NCBI GenBank assembly: GCA_021801255.1
Contig: JAJYYH010000036.1
Location: forward strand, 266,206 to 330,205
Direction of reading: 5' to 3'
Length of the DNA stretch: 64,000 nucleotides
Source of the DNA: Pseudomonadota bacterium
GTDB taxonomy: Bacteria; Pseudomonadota; Alphaproteobacteria; Acetobacterales; Acetobacteraceae
Numbering within the stretch: position 1 is the stretch's first letter; each line of letters starts with the position of its first letter. Shown here in pieces: positions 18,706-29,501 of this stretch. A program made the position numbers and the translations under genes. The notes under the pieces are model-generated. The model was not told the DNA's origin and made no database searches. It saw only the letters and a list, made by a program, of their open reading frames with translations.

Positions 18706-19349
18706 GAGCGGAACAGCCTCGTGTACTGGGTTTCATGGCGCATCGCGGCGATATCGGCACGGAGGCAAGACGAACCGAGATCATCAAGCCCGGCGCTCTC
18801 GGTCGCGCCAGCTGTGGCGAGGATGGCGGGGCCGAGCGCGGCGAGCACCGCTTGCCCGGTGGACTGACCAAGCGGTACCAGACGCACCGCCGCCGAGATC
18901 AGATTGGCGATGAAGGCCTGGAGATAGGCGAGTGTTGCCGCATCCTCGGGGATGCCATGGCGGGTGGCGAGCACGCCCAAGCTGACGGGCAGCGCCACCG
19001 GCGCGCTGCCGCCCCAGGGGGCTGCGGCGGCGGCGAAGGCGGCCCCTTGCGCCAGCGTCTCGCCCCGCCGCTCGGAAGCGGGTGCCAAGGCGGCGGCGAG
19101 TTCGGCGAGTTCCGCCAAGCGTGCCGGATTTTTTCCCTCGCGATGGGCGGCGCGGAGCAGAATGGCGTCGCCGCGCGCGCTGCCCTGATCGAGCACTGCC
19201 GTGAGCCAGGCCTCCAGGCTCGCGCCGTCGCGCACGTCACCCGCTTCCACCGCCCATTCGAGCCCGTGCGAATAGGCATAGGCACCGGTCGGGAAAGCCG
19301 GCGAAAGCCAGGCGAGCAAGTTCAGCAGCGCTGGCGGCTCAATGATCAT
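18702..19349 (-). CDS. ureF: Urease accessory protein UreF
   Basis: About 215 residues from the ATG at 19349, starting [20 protein letters not shown], which fits the family; conserved [18 protein letters not shown] follows. UreF docks on the UreD-apourease complex and gates UreG. Three in-frame ATGs (19349, 19367 and 19385) lie in an 18-base tandem repeat that also encodes the tail of UreE, so the start is uncertain by a few residues. With the start chosen, ureF overlaps ureE by 11 bases. Confidence 0.92.
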   Translation of the reverse strand: MIIEPPALLNLLAWLSPAFPTGAYAYSHGLEWAVEAGDVRDGASLEAWLTAVLDQGSARGDAILLRAAHREGKNPARLAELAELAAALAPASERRGETLAQGAAFAAAAAPWGGSAPVALPVSLGVLATRHGIPEDAATLAYLQAFIANLISAAVRLVPLGQSTGQAVLAALGPAILATAGATESAGLDDLGSSCLRADIAAMRHETQYTRLFRS

Positions 19350-19830
19350 GGAATCCGCCGGGATCATGGAATCCACCGGGATCATGGGAATGCGGCGCCG
19401 CGCCGACATAAGCCCCGGATTCGGGATCGAACGGGGCGCGCAATTCATGAATATGCCCGCCGAGCCCGATGATCATCGCCGCGATCACATGATCGGCACG
19501 GATCCGCAAGGCGGGGCCGGCAAACTGCACCGCGAGATGCCGGTTGCCGAGATGCCAGGCGATGCGCAGCAGGATCGCGGGCGCGGCATGGATTTCGAGC
19601 AGATCCTCATCGGCGGCGATGACGCGCACCAGGCCGCCATCCGCGAGAACCAGCGCATCGCCATCGGCAAGCCGCGCGGTCTCGGCAAGATCGAGCAGAA
19701 GATCGCGCCCCGCTTCGGTCTTGAGCAGAATGCGCCGGCGATGGCGATGGTCGAAATCGAGCCGCACGGCATCGATCTCCCGAGCGCCTTCTGGCCACAT
19801 CCCAGCGCGCTGCACCGCGATCGCGCGCAT
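19339..19830 (-). CDS. ureE: Urease nickel metallochaperone UreE
   Basis: About 163 residues from ATG 19830 (MRAIAVQRAG). The N-terminal peptide-binding domain has the FDHRHRRR and AWHLGNRH motifs, and the C-terminal domain ends in APFDPESGAY. The tail after that is His-containing ([18 protein letters not shown]) and built from an 18-base tandem repeat; His-rich tails bind nickel in many UreE proteins. It delivers Ni(II) to UreG/urease. It lies 131 bases after ureC, and that gap carries a palindromic repeat at 19855-19900. Confidence 0.94.
   Translation of the reverse strand: MRAIAVQRAGMWPEGAREIDAVRLDFDHRHRRRILLKTEAGRDLLLDLAETARLADGDALVLADGGLVRVIAADEDLLEIHAAPAILLRIAWHLGNRHLAVQFAGPALRIRADHVIAAMIIGLGGHIHELRAPFDPESGAYVGAAPHSHDPGGFHDPGGFHDH
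19345..19390. repeat. 18-base tandem repeat at the ureE/ureF junction
   Basis: ATCATGGAATCC[G/A]CCGGG occurs at 19345-19362 and 19363-19380, with a partial third unit from 19381. Read on the minus strand in the ureE frame it encodes the repeated GFHDP of the His tail; in the ureF frame each unit supplies an ATG. Slippage here would alter both the metal tail and the ureF start. Confidence 0.75.
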
Positions 19831-19854
19831 CAGCAAAATAGGCAACAAGGGAGG

Positions 19855-19900
19855 CCAGGGCTCTGCCCTGGACCCGCTGGGGCCGGAGGCCCCAGACCCC
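19855..19900. repeat. Double palindrome (REP-like) between ureC and ureE
   Basis: Two adjacent hairpins: CCAGGGC-TC-TGCCCTGG and CTGGGGCC-GGA-GGCCCCAG, ending in ACCCC. Related palindromes occur at 2671, 29531, 43979 and 60343. It lies inside the operon, where such structures often protect the upstream message or reduce downstream expression. Confidence 0.6.
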
Positions 19901-19961
19901 ATTTCGTTAACGGGACGGGTTCCAAGGGTGCCGAGCTTGGTGGAGGCATTTTTCACGGACC

Positions 19962-21668
<1,707 letters not shown>

Positions 21669-21671
21669 TTT

Positions 21672-21977
21672 CTATATCTTTCCCATGACCTCGCCCCGGA
21701 ATCCCTGCACGATGCCGGCGCCGCGATAGGGGATCAGCGTTACCTCGCGCGCCTGGCCGGGCTCGAAGCGCACGGCGGTGCCGGCCGGAATGTCGAGCCG
21801 GTGGCCGCGCGCTTTCGCGCGATCGAAGCCGAGCGCGGGATTGGTTTCGGCGAAATGATAATGGCTTCCGACCTGGATCGGTCGATCGCCGGTATTTTCC
21901 ACGCGCAATGAGAGGCGCGGCACGCCGGCATTGAGTTCGATCTCGCCGGGGGCGGGGATGATCTCTCCTGGAATCAT
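21672..21977 (-). CDS. ureB: Urease beta subunit UreB
   Basis: A structural, non-catalytic subunit of 101 residues starting [16 protein letters not shown], with the conserved [14 protein letters not shown] and [10 protein letters not shown] motifs. The start at 21977 matches the family; a longer open frame upstream would run across the ureA end. The gene sits between ureA (10-base gap) and ureC (3-base gap). Confidence 0.97.
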   Translation of the reverse strand: MIPGEIIPAPGEIELNAGVPRLSLRVENTGDRPIQVGSHYHFAETNPALGFDRAKARGHRLDIPAGTAVRFEPGQAREVTLIPYRGAGIVQGFRGEVMGKI

Positions 21978-21987
21978 CGGCCCCTCC

Positions 21988-22290
21988 TTAGCGGATCGGC
22001 TCATGCACGGTAACGAGCTTGGTGCCGTCGGGGAAAGTGGCTTCCACCTGCACATCATGGATCATTTCCGCGATCCCCTCCATGACCTGATCGCGGGTCA
22101 GCACATGCGCGCCCGCTGCCATCAATTCCGCGACCGTGCGCCCGTCGCGCGCGCCCTCGACGACGAAATCGCTGATCAACGCGACCGCTTCGGGATGGTT
22201 GAGTTTCACCCCACGCTCAAGGCGTCGACGCGCCACCATTGCCGCCATGGCGATCAGGAGCTTGTCTTTTTCGCGAGGCAGGAGGTTCAT
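21988..22290 (-). CDS. ureA: Urease gamma subunit UreA
   Basis: A protein of 100 residues starting [13 protein letters not shown], the canonical UreA N-terminus and length, with [11 protein letters not shown] and a C-terminal VTVHEPIR. It forms the urease trimer edge with UreB and UreC. Its ATG overlaps the stop codon of the AT-rich membrane-protein gene by 4 bases (ATGA), so translation of ureA is coupled to that insertion instead of to ureD directly. Confidence 0.97.
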   Translation of the reverse strand: MNLLPREKDKLLIAMAAMVARRRLERGVKLNHPEAVALISDFVVEGARDGRTVAELMAAGAHVLTRDQVMEGIAEMIHDVQVEATFPDGTKLVTVHEPIR

Positions 22291-23090
22291 GTCGCAACCT
22301 CGGAGAATTTTGGGTCCGCTGGGGGATGCGTAAAAAAATAAAGTTCAAAATCATCGATGGCTGGGCTGTCAATTGATATTTCTTCCAGTTTCATTTCCGC
22401 CCAATTCGGAATTAACGACAGTATATGGTGTATTATCTCATAACACCACTGGCAGTAAACTACAGATAAATTATCTATATTATTGACAAAAGTAAACAGA
22501 CTTTCTTCGATGGTACTTTTTCCCATAATTTCTTGGAGTTTGTCCGTCGACAAAAACTGAGATAAAGTAATAAATGTATTTTCTATTGACTGATCCTGGG
22601 AAAATTTTGGCTGATAAATCAAATCATTATTAATACGATTTTCTATGAATTTTTTAATTTCTTCATCCCCAGTATTTTTATAATGATTATAGTGGAATGT
22701 TAGTTTGTCTCTAATATCTTTGCATTGCGCTGAATCGTGTTTTTTAAGAAATTCAATTTTTCTGTTTTCTATATTCTTGGGAAGACTCTCCTTCCCATAT
22801 ACCTTTTTGACATCAAGATTTATGATTTTATTCTTCCCCTCATGAATTTTTCCAATCAAAATTGTGCCAAGAAAAATTACGAGAGACCCTAGCGCGGGAA
22901 GATTCAATGTCGGTTCTGGGTCGGCGGACTTTCTGAAAGCAAAGGTTGATTGAATCAATAGTCGGCGCAGCCAAATCGCCTCATTAAAAAACAACCCCAG
23001 CAACAGGAGAGCGGACAGCCGTTTGGGCGGCATGTCTTGAAGAACTTTCTTCGGTAATGTGTGTATGTTGATTATCAGTGGCTTCTTCAC
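22287..23090 (-). CDS. AT-rich two-helix membrane protein gene inside the urease operon
   Basis: About 267 residues from a GTG at 23090 that follows AGGGATC; an ATG at 23033 would give 248. Two hydrophobic segments lie near the N-terminus ([17 protein letters not shown] and [16 protein letters not shown]). A Lys/Asn/Ile-rich, apparently helical soluble domain of about 190 residues follows. I recognise no family or catalytic motif. Base use is unlike all neighbours: 17 of 60 bases from 22441 and 20 of 60 from 22681 are G or C. It starts 16 bases after the ureD stop and ends with an ATGA overlap onto ureA, so it is embedded in the operon on the same strand. This suggests acquired DNA; link to urea metabolism is unknown. 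Confidence 0.75.
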   Translation of the reverse strand: MKKPLIINIHTLPKKVLQDMPPKRLSALLLLGLFFNEAIWLRRLLIQSTFAFRKSADPEPTLNLPALGSLVIFLGTILIGKIHEGKNKIINLDVKKVYGKESLPKNIENRKIEFLKKHDSAQCKDIRDKLTFHYNHYKNTGDEEIKKFIENRINNDLIYQPKFSQDQSIENTFITLSQFLSTDKLQEIMGKSTIEESLFTFVNNIDNLSVVYCQWCYEIIHHILSLIPNWAEMKLEEISIDSPAIDDFELYFFTHPPADPKFSEVAT

Positions 23091-23106
23091 GTCTGCGGAT
23101 CCCTGA

Positions 23107-23964
23107 TCAGCACTGCCAAACCCGCGGCAGCATCCGACCATCGCGGAGTGCGCGCAAGCCCGCCGTGACGACCCCGCGCAGTGCCTCCGCCGTGGGCGCG
23201 AGGACGCGCGCGAGCAAAAGGTCGGGCAGAACGAGGCTTGCACCGGCTTCGGCGCCATCGAGCGCGACGCGCAGCCCCGCGAGCCGGGAGCGCGCGTCGG
23301 GGGCGGCGTAGATCATCAGCGCGGTCGCACCCGCGCCCGCCGCCGTGGCGGGGCGGGTGAGCAGCGCGTCGATCGCGCCTTCCAGCCGGGTTGCCTCGTG
23401 CAGTTGCAAGCGACCGTCGCGCGAGAGGCGGATGGTGTCACGAATGGAGCCCCGCGCCAGCCGCTCGCCCATCGCGGCGCGGCCGAACACCAGCGTCTCG
23501 ACGCCGAGGAAGCGGGCATCGCCCGCGAGCGCGATCTCGCTGCGTCGGATAAAAGCGCAGCCATCGAACAGGATGCTTTCTTGCGGCAGCCATTCCAGCC
23601 GCGCGCCGGGGGCGAGGTCGATGGCAAGCGTAAGCCGCGCCGGGCCGCCGAGCGAAAGCGCGCGATAGAAGCGCTCGGCCGCCGGTGAGGCGATGATGGC
23701 CCGCGCGCCGGCGGCGAGCGTGATGCGGCTTGCCAGGTCATCGCCGCCCGCGACCCCGCCCGAGACATTGAGCAGCACCGCCTCCAGCCAGGCGGGATCG
23801 ACGGGTTTCGGAAAACGTGCCTTGAGGCAGCCTTGCTGATAGAGCGTTCCGAGCACGCTCGCCCCGCCTCGCGCGCGCAGCCCGAGCCGGAGGACGCCCT
23901 CGGCGCGCTCGCGGCGGAGAAGCGGCGTCGCGGCTGGCTCATACCGAAAGGCGGCGGCGGACAT
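23107..23964 (-). CDS. ureD: Urease accessory protein UreD (UreH)
   Basis: About 285 residues from ATG 23964 (MSAAAFRYEPA); a GTG 24 bases upstream is an alternative. Family motifs are visible: LYQQGCLKARFP, SGGVAGGDDL, and an intact C-terminus RDGRMLPRVWQC. UreD is the scaffold that binds apo-urease and recruits UreF and UreG for nickel insertion. Its 5' end overlaps the end of urtE, and its complete C-terminus shows that the adjacent AT-rich gene did not truncate it. Confidence 0.94.
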   Translation of the reverse strand: MSAAAFRYEPAATPLLRRERAEGVLRLGLRARGGASVLGTLYQQGCLKARFPKPVDPAWLEAVLLNVSGGVAGGDDLASRITLAAGARAIIASPAAERFYRALSLGGPARLTLAIDLAPGARLEWLPQESILFDGCAFIRRSEIALAGDARFLGVETLVFGRAAMGERLARGSIRDTIRLSRDGRLQLHEATRLEGAIDALLTRPATAAGAGATALMIYAAPDARSRLAGLRVALDGAEAGASLVLPDLLLARVLAPTAEALRGVVTAGLRALRDGRMLPRVWQC

Positions 23965-24634
23965 CCGCGTGATCAAGCTCCCCGGCACGGCCCGCGAGCA
24001 CGATCGCGCCTCGCTCCATCACGGCGATGCTTTGCGCGAGTTCGCGGGCGAAATCGAAATACTGCTCGACCAGCAGAATGGCCATGTCGCCGCGTTCGCG
24101 CAACAGGGTGATCACCCGCCCGATATCCTTGATGATGCTGGGCTGGATGCCCTCCGTCGGCTCGTCGAGAACCAGCAGGCGCGGGCGCGTCACCAGGGCG
24201 CGGGCGATCGCCAACTGCTGCTGCTGGCCACCCGAGAGATCGCCGCCGCGCCGCCCGAGCATGGTTTTCAGCACCGGAAAGAGCGAAAAAATCTCCTCGG
24301 GAATGTGGCGTTGGCCGCGCGGCAGGACGGCAAAGCCGGTCTCCAGATTTTCCCGCACGCTGAGGAGCGGAAAAATATCGCGGCCTTGCGGCACATAGGC
24401 GATGCCGCGCCGCGCCCGATCATAGGTGGGAAGTTTCGTGATCTCTGCCCCATCCCAGGTGATCGTCCCGCGTGTGATGGGGTGCGTTCCCATCACCGCC
24501 CGCAAAAGGCTGGTCTTGCCGACGCCGTTCCGCCCCAAAAGACACGTCACCTCACCCATCGCCACCTGGAGCGAGACCTGCCGCAAGGCGATCGCCGCGC
24601 CGTAATAAAGGTCGATATCACGGATTTTCAGCAT
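23939..24634 (-). CDS. urtE: Urea ABC transporter ATPase UrtE
   Basis: About 231 residues starting MLKIRDIDLYYG, typical for UrtE/LivF-type ATPases. It contains Walker A GRNGVGKTS, signature LSGGQQQQLAIARAL and Walker B LLVLDEPTEGIQ; the EGIQPSII wording is characteristic of UrtE. It energises urea import with UrtD. An ATG 12 bases upstream is also possible. The 3' end overlaps ureD by 26 bases, tying transporter and enzyme genes into one transcript. Confidence 0.94.
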   Translation of the reverse strand: MLKIRDIDLYYGAAIALRQVSLQVAMGEVTCLLGRNGVGKTSLLRAVMGTHPITRGTITWDGAEITKLPTYDRARRGIAYVPQGRDIFPLLSVRENLETGFAVLPRGQRHIPEEIFSLFPVLKTMLGRRGGDLSGGQQQQLAIARALVTRPRLLVLDEPTEGIQPSIIKDIGRVITLLRERGDMAILLVEQYFDFARELAQSIAVMERGAIVLAGRAGELDHADVRRRLSV

Positions 24635-24651
24635 TTTTTCTCGCATTTCTT

Positions 24652-25413
24652 CTAGCGCCCGAGATAGACCTCGATGACCCTCGGATCGGCGCTGACATGT
24701 TCGATACTGCCCTCGGAGAGCACCGATCCTTCGTGCAGCACCGTCACCTTGACATCGAGCGCCCGCACGAAATCCATATCGTGCTCGACCACGACGACGC
24801 TTTTGGTGCGATTGATCTCGCGCAAAAGCCGCGCCGTCTCGGCGGTCTCGGCATCGGTCATGCCGGCGACGGGTTCGTCGATGAGCAGGAGATCGGGCTC
24901 CTGGGCGAGCAGCATGCCAATTTCCAGCCATTGCTTCTGGCCGTGCGAGAGATCGCCGGCGCGCCTGTAGCGATGTTCGGCAAGGCGGATGATCGCCAAA
25001 AGTTCGTCGATGCGCGCGCGCTCGGCGCGGGTTTCGCGGGCAAACAGGGCGTGATGCGGCGCACGGTTGCCGGCGAGCGCGAGCAGCAGATTGTCATGGA
25101 CGGTGTGGGGTTCAAATACCGTCGGCTTCTGGAATTTCCGCCCAATGCCGAGCGCCGCGATCGCCGGCTCATCGAGGCGGGTGAGGTCGGTATCGGCACG
25201 AAAGATCACATCCCCCGCATCCGGGCGGGTCTTGCCGGTGATGACATCCATCATCGTCGTCTTGCCAGCCCCGTTCGGGCCGATCACCGCGCGCATCTCG
25301 CCGGGCGCCAACACCAGGGAAAGATTGTTGAGCGCGCGGAAGCCATCGAAACTCACGCTGACACCGCTGAGATAGAGGAGCGTGTCCGAGATGCCACCGA
25401 TCGCGCCACTCAT
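24652..25413 (-). CDS. urtD: Urea ABC transporter ATPase UrtD
   Basis: A LivG-type ATPase of 253 residues with Walker A GPNGAGKTTMMDVITGKTRP, the signature LSHGQKQWLEIGMLLAQEP and Walker B LLLIDEPVAGMTDAE. The SHGQKQWLEIGM form of the signature is diagnostic of UrtD. The start overlaps the urtC stop by 4 bases. Confidence 0.95.
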   Translation of the reverse strand: MSGAIGGISDTLLYLSGVSVSFDGFRALNNLSLVLAPGEMRAVIGPNGAGKTTMMDVITGKTRPDAGDVIFRADTDLTRLDEPAIAALGIGRKFQKPTVFEPHTVHDNLLLALAGNRAPHHALFARETRAERARIDELLAIIRLAEHRYRRAGDLSHGQKQWLEIGMLLAQEPDLLLIDEPVAGMTDAETAETARLLREINRTKSVVVVEHDMDFVRALDVKVTVLHEGSVLSEGSIEHVSADPRVIEVYLGR

Positions 25414-26519
25414 GCCGGATGCTCCTTCGCCGGGCTCGGTTCAGGCAAGGCGGAAGGGCGGGCGCGGGAAAACACGCGGACGAGGCCGTGGGGTAAAAAA
25501 AGTGTCGTCAGGATGAACAGGAAGCCGAGCGCATACAGCCAGACATCGGGGAGCGCGCTGGTAAAATAGGTTTTGCCAAAATTGACCAGGATGGCCCCGA
25601 GTATGGCGCCCACCAGCGTGCCGCGCCCACCAACCGCGACCCAGATCACCGCCTCGATCGAATTTGCCGGAGAAAATTCGCCGGGATTGATGATGCCGAC
25701 CTGCGGCACGTAAAGCGCGCCGCCAATGCCGGCAATGATCGCCGAGAGAACGAAGACAAAAAGCTTGTAGGATTCTGGACGATAGCCGAGGAAACGCGTG
25801 CGGCTTTCGGTATCGCGCACGGCAATCAGGATTTTGCCGAGACGCGAGGCGACGACATAGCGCGCCAGGAGAAAAGCCCCGGCAAGCGCGATGGCGGTTG
25901 CCAGCAGAAGCGCATTCCGTGTTGCGTCGGCATGCAGATCGAAGCCGATGATGTCCTTGAAATCGGTGAGGCCGTTATTGCCACCGAAACCCATATTGTT
26001 GCGGAAGAAGGCGAGCAGCAGCGCAAAGGTGAGGGCCTGGGTGATGATCGAGAGATAGACGCCCGAAACCCGCGAGCGGAAGGCGAGGTAGCCAAAGACG
26101 AGGGCGAGCAGCGCTGGCACCACGAGCGCCATCAGGGCGGCGAAGGCGAAATGGTTGAAGCCGTACCAGTACCAGGGAAGTTCGGTCCAGTTGAGAAACA
26201 CCATGAAATCGGGAAGCGTCGCGTTGCCATAGACGCCGCGCGTGCCGATCTCGCGCATCAGATACATGCCCATGGCATAGCCGCCGAGCGCGAAGAACGC
26301 CGCATGGCCGAGGCTCAGGATGCCGGCATAGCCCCAGACGAGATCGAGCGCGAGCGCCAGCATGGCATAGCAAAGATATTTGCCGACCAGTGAGATCACG
26401 AAGACCGATACATGCAGTGCCGCCGTAGGGGGTAGCGCGGCATTGCCAAGCGCCAGGAGTGCCGCGCCGCCGATGATGAGAACAGGGACGAGGAACGAGG
26501 CGACGGTTGCGCGCGTCAT
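25410..26519 (-). CDS. urtC: Urea ABC transporter permease UrtC
   Basis: A LivM-type permease of 369 residues with about eight to ten membrane segments. Conserved stretches include GYAGILSLGHAAFFALGGYAMG and FFRNNMGFGGNNGLTDFK, the latter typical of UrtC. It pairs with UrtB to form the channel. Both ends use ATGA overlaps with urtB and urtD. Confidence 0.95.
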   Translation of the reverse strand: MTRATVASFLVPVLIIGGAALLALGNAALPPTAALHVSVFVISLVGKYLCYAMLALALDLVWGYAGILSLGHAAFFALGGYAMGMYLMREIGTRGVYGNATLPDFMVFLNWTELPWYWYGFNHFAFAALMALVVPALLALVFGYLAFRSRVSGVYLSIITQALTFALLLAFFRNNMGFGGNNGLTDFKDIIGFDLHADATRNALLLATAIALAGAFLLARYVVASRLGKILIAVRDTESRTRFLGYRPESYKLFVFVLSAIIAGIGGALYVPQVGIINPGEFSPANSIEAVIWVAVGGRGTLVGAILGAILVNFGKTYFTSALPDVWLYALGFLFILTTLFLPHGLVRVFSRARPSALPEPSPAKEHPA

Positions 26520-28096
26520 GCTTCCGCTGCCCGCCCCTTGAGCGGGAACAACCCGCGTGGGCGCCGCTGGATGAACAGGATCACCAGCACAAGAACGGCG
26601 ATTTTACCGAGCACGGCGCCCGCGAACGGTTCAAGGAATTTATTGACGATACCGAGAAGAATGGCACCGAGCGCGGTGCCCCAGAGATTGCCGACGCCGC
26701 CGAACACCACCACCATGAAACTGTCGATGATATAGCCCTGACCAAGATTGGGGCTGACATTGTCGATCTGACTGAGCGCCACCCCGGCCATGCCGGCGAC
26801 ACCCGAGCCGAGGCCGAAGGTGAGCGCGTCGATCCACGGTGTGCGAATGCCCATCGCCGCCGCCATGGCGCGATTCTGCGTCACCGCCCGCATCTTGAGG
26901 CCGAGCGAGGTATAGCGCAGCAGCGCCATCAGCGCGGCAAAAACCAGAAACGCAAAGACGATGATGGTGAGCCGGTTGAGGGTAATCGTAAGGCCGCCGA
27001 GAGGCACTGCCCCACTCATCCAGGCGGGTGTGCCGACCTCGCGATTGGTCGGGCCAAAAATCGATCGTACGGCTTGTTGCAGAACCAGGCTTAGCCCCCA
27101 GGTGGCGAGCAGGGTTTCGAGCGGACGGCCGTAGAGAAAGCGGATCAGGCTGCGCTCGACGACAATGCCGACGAGGCCGGCACAGAGGAAAGCGAGCGGC
27201 ACCGCGATGACGAGGCTTACGCCGAACAACCCCGGGGCATTCTGCCGAACGGTTTCCTGGACGACGAAGGTGACATAGGCGCCGATCATCACCATTTCGC
27301 CATGCGCCATGTTGATCACGCCCATCACGCCGAAGGTGATGGCAAGCCCGATCGCGGCGAGCAGCAGCACCGAGCCAAGGCTGAGACCATAGAACACACC
27401 CTCCAGCATATCCCATAGTTGCAACACACGCTGGATCGCCATCACTCCGTCATGCGCGGCGGTCGCGACCGCGGGCGAGGCGTTGGGGAGCGAGGCGAGC
27501 AGCGCGCTCGCATCGAGATCGCCGCGGGCGCGGATGACCGCGACGGCGGCGAGTTTTTCCGCATCCGGCGCCGTGGCGCTGGTCAGGATCGCCGCGGCGC
27601 GGGCCTGCTCCATGGCCAGTCGCACGGCTGGATCGCGCTCTTTGGCGAGCGCGCGGTCGAGCACGGGAAGCAGGGCCGCGTCGCGCGATTTGAATACCGC
27701 TTCCGCGGCGCCGCGACGGGTTGCGGGGTCGGTCGCGAAAAGCTGCAAGCCGCCGAGCGCTGCTGCCACCGCGCGGCGGACGCCATTGTTCACCCGCAGA
27801 CGTTTGAGCGCATCTTCATCAGGCATTGCGGGCGCCCCGCTATCGGCGGCAACGAAGTTTCCCTCGGCCTTGCGAATGTAGAGCCCGCCCGCCGCGTCGG
27901 CATAGAGATGGCCGGCCTGGAGGGCGGTGATGATCGCGCCGGCGCGGGGGTCGCCGGAGGTCGCGAGTTCACCGATGCCGGCCGCCATCGCATCGTAATC
28001 CTGCGATGCGATGGCGGCGAAGGCCGGTTCGACCTGCTGCGCCCGCGCGAGTGCGGGCGGGAGCAGCAGCAGAACGAGAAGCAGAAACGCGCGCAT
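26516..28096 (-). CDS. urtB: Urea ABC transporter permease UrtB
   Basis: About 526 residues. A signal-like N-terminus (MRAFLLLVLLLLPPALARAQ) leads into a periplasmic helical domain of about 210 residues, then a LivH-type permease domain with GVMGVINMAHGEMVMIGAY. The long N-terminal domain is usual for UrtB and distinguishes it from LivH. The start at 28096 gives a clean signal peptide; an upstream in-frame ATG (28123) would overlap urtA. The gene is followed by urtC with an ATGA overlap. Confidence 0.94.
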   Translation of the reverse strand: MRAFLLLVLLLLPPALARAQQVEPAFAAIASQDYDAMAAGIGELATSGDPRAGAIITALQAGHLYADAAGGLYIRKAEGNFVAADSGAPAMPDEDALKRLRVNNGVRRAVAAALGGLQLFATDPATRRGAAEAVFKSRDAALLPVLDRALAKERDPAVRLAMEQARAAAILTSATAPDAEKLAAVAVIRARGDLDASALLASLPNASPAVATAAHDGVMAIQRVLQLWDMLEGVFYGLSLGSVLLLAAIGLAITFGVMGVINMAHGEMVMIGAYVTFVVQETVRQNAPGLFGVSLVIAVPLAFLCAGLVGIVVERSLIRFLYGRPLETLLATWGLSLVLQQAVRSIFGPTNREVGTPAWMSGAVPLGGLTITLNRLTIIVFAFLVFAALMALLRYTSLGLKMRAVTQNRAMAAAMGIRTPWIDALTFGLGSGVAGMAGVALSQIDNVSPNLGQGYIIDSFMVVVFGGVGNLWGTALGAILLGIVNKFLEPFAGAVLGKIAVLVLVILFIQRRPRGLFPLKGRAAEA

Positions 28097-28103
28097 GCGG
28101 CGG

Positions 28104-29435
28104 CTATTTGCTCGCGCCGCCACACTTGCCGGTCTTGACGTTGAAATTGCCGCACGAAAGCGGCGCGCGCCAATCGCCGATCAGATCCTTGGTTTCGGCG
28201 ACATAAGGCGACCATTCCTGCGCGACGACCAGGCCCGGCGTTTGCGAGACGATGTTGAACTGCCCATCATCCTGGATTTCGCCGATCAGCACCGGCTTGG
28301 TGATGTGATGATTGCCCATCAGCGTCGAATAGCCGCCGGAAAGATTGGGCACCGAAACGCCGATGAGCGCGTCGATCACCGCGTTGGTGTCGGTGGTGCC
28401 CGCCTTCTTCACTGCGTTCACCCACATATTGAAGCCGATATAATGCGCCTCCATCGGGTCGTTGGTAGTACGCTTCGGATTCTTGATGAACTCGTGCCAT
28501 TGCTTGATGAACGTCTTGTTCTCCGGCGTATCGACGCTCATGAAATAATTCCACGCCGCGAGGTGTCCCACGAGCGGCTTGGTATCCATGCCCGCGAGTT
28601 CTTCCTCGCCGACGCTAAAGGCGACGACTGGAATGTCGGTCGCCTTGATGCCCTGGTTGCCCAGCTCCTTGTAGAACGGCACGTTGGCATCGCCGTTGAT
28701 CGTCGAGACCACGGCGGTCTTTTTGCCCGCCGAGCCGAACTGCTTGATCTGGGCTACGATATTCTGCCAGTCGGAATGGCCGAAAGGCGTGTAGTTGATC
28801 ATGATGTCGCCCTGCGCGACACCCTTCAGCTTGAGATAGGCTTCGAGAATCTGGTTGGTGGTACGAGGATAAACATAATCGGTGCCGGCGAGCACCCAGC
28901 GCTCGACCTTGTCCTCCTTCATCAGGTAATCGACCGCCGGGATCGCCTGCTGATTGGGCGCCGCCCCCGTATAGACAACGTTGCGGCTGCACTCCTGGCC
29001 TTCGTACTGCACCGGATAGAACAGCAAGCCGTTCAGCTCCTCGAAGACGGGCAGAACGGATTTGCGCGATACGCTGGTCCAGCAGCCGAATACGGCGGCG
29101 CATTTGTCGGTGCTGAGAAGGCCGCGCGCCTTCTCGGCGAAAAGCGGCCAGTTCGAGGCAGGATCGACCACGACGGGAACAAGCTTCCGCCCGAGCACCC
29201 CGCCCTTTTTGTTTTGCGCCTCGATCAGCATCAGCATGACATCCTTGAGCGTCGTCTCGCTGATCGCCATGGTGCCGGAAAGTGAATGCAGAATGCCGAT
29301 CTTGATCGGCCCGCTCTCTGCTGCGTGCGCGGAGGAGATGCCAAATTTCGCCACGCCCATTGTCGCCGCGGCGAGCGCGGCAGCGCCCAGGCCGCCGAAC
29401 TGGCGGCGGGTGAGGGAGGTTCCGTCAGAGTCCAT
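28104..29435 (-). CDS. urtA: Urea ABC transporter substrate-binding protein UrtA
   Basis: A periplasmic binding protein of 443 residues with a twin-arginine-type leader (LTRRQFGGLGAAALAAATMG) cleaved near AHA-A. The conserved IKIGILHSLSGTMAISET, FGCWTSVSRKSVLPVFEE and YPVQYEGQECS stretches are typical of UrtA. It is first gene of the urea operon, behind an AAGGA ribosome site, and 67 bases downstream of a sigma-54-type promoter, so its expression probably responds to nitrogen limitation. Confidence 0.96.
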   Translation of the reverse strand: MDSDGTSLTRRQFGGLGAAALAAATMGVAKFGISSAHAAESGPIKIGILHSLSGTMAISETTLKDVMLMLIEAQNKKGGVLGRKLVPVVVDPASNWPLFAEKARGLLSTDKCAAVFGCWTSVSRKSVLPVFEELNGLLFYPVQYEGQECSRNVVYTGAAPNQQAIPAVDYLMKEDKVERWVLAGTDYVYPRTTNQILEAYLKLKGVAQGDIMINYTPFGHSDWQNIVAQIKQFGSAGKKTAVVSTINGDANVPFYKELGNQGIKATDIPVVAFSVGEEELAGMDTKPLVGHLAAWNYFMSVDTPENKTFIKQWHEFIKNPKRTTNDPMEAHYIGFNMWVNAVKKAGTTDTNAVIDALIGVSVPNLSGGYSTLMGNHHITKPVLIGEIQDDGQFNIVSQTPGLVVAQEWSPYVAETKDLIGDWRAPLSCGNFNVKTGKCGGASK

Positions 29436-29501
29436 CGCTCTTGTCCTTTTTCGCTCTCTTTGTTCCCGGCCGTTCCTGAAAGCTCCGGTCGCGCCTTAAT
29501 G

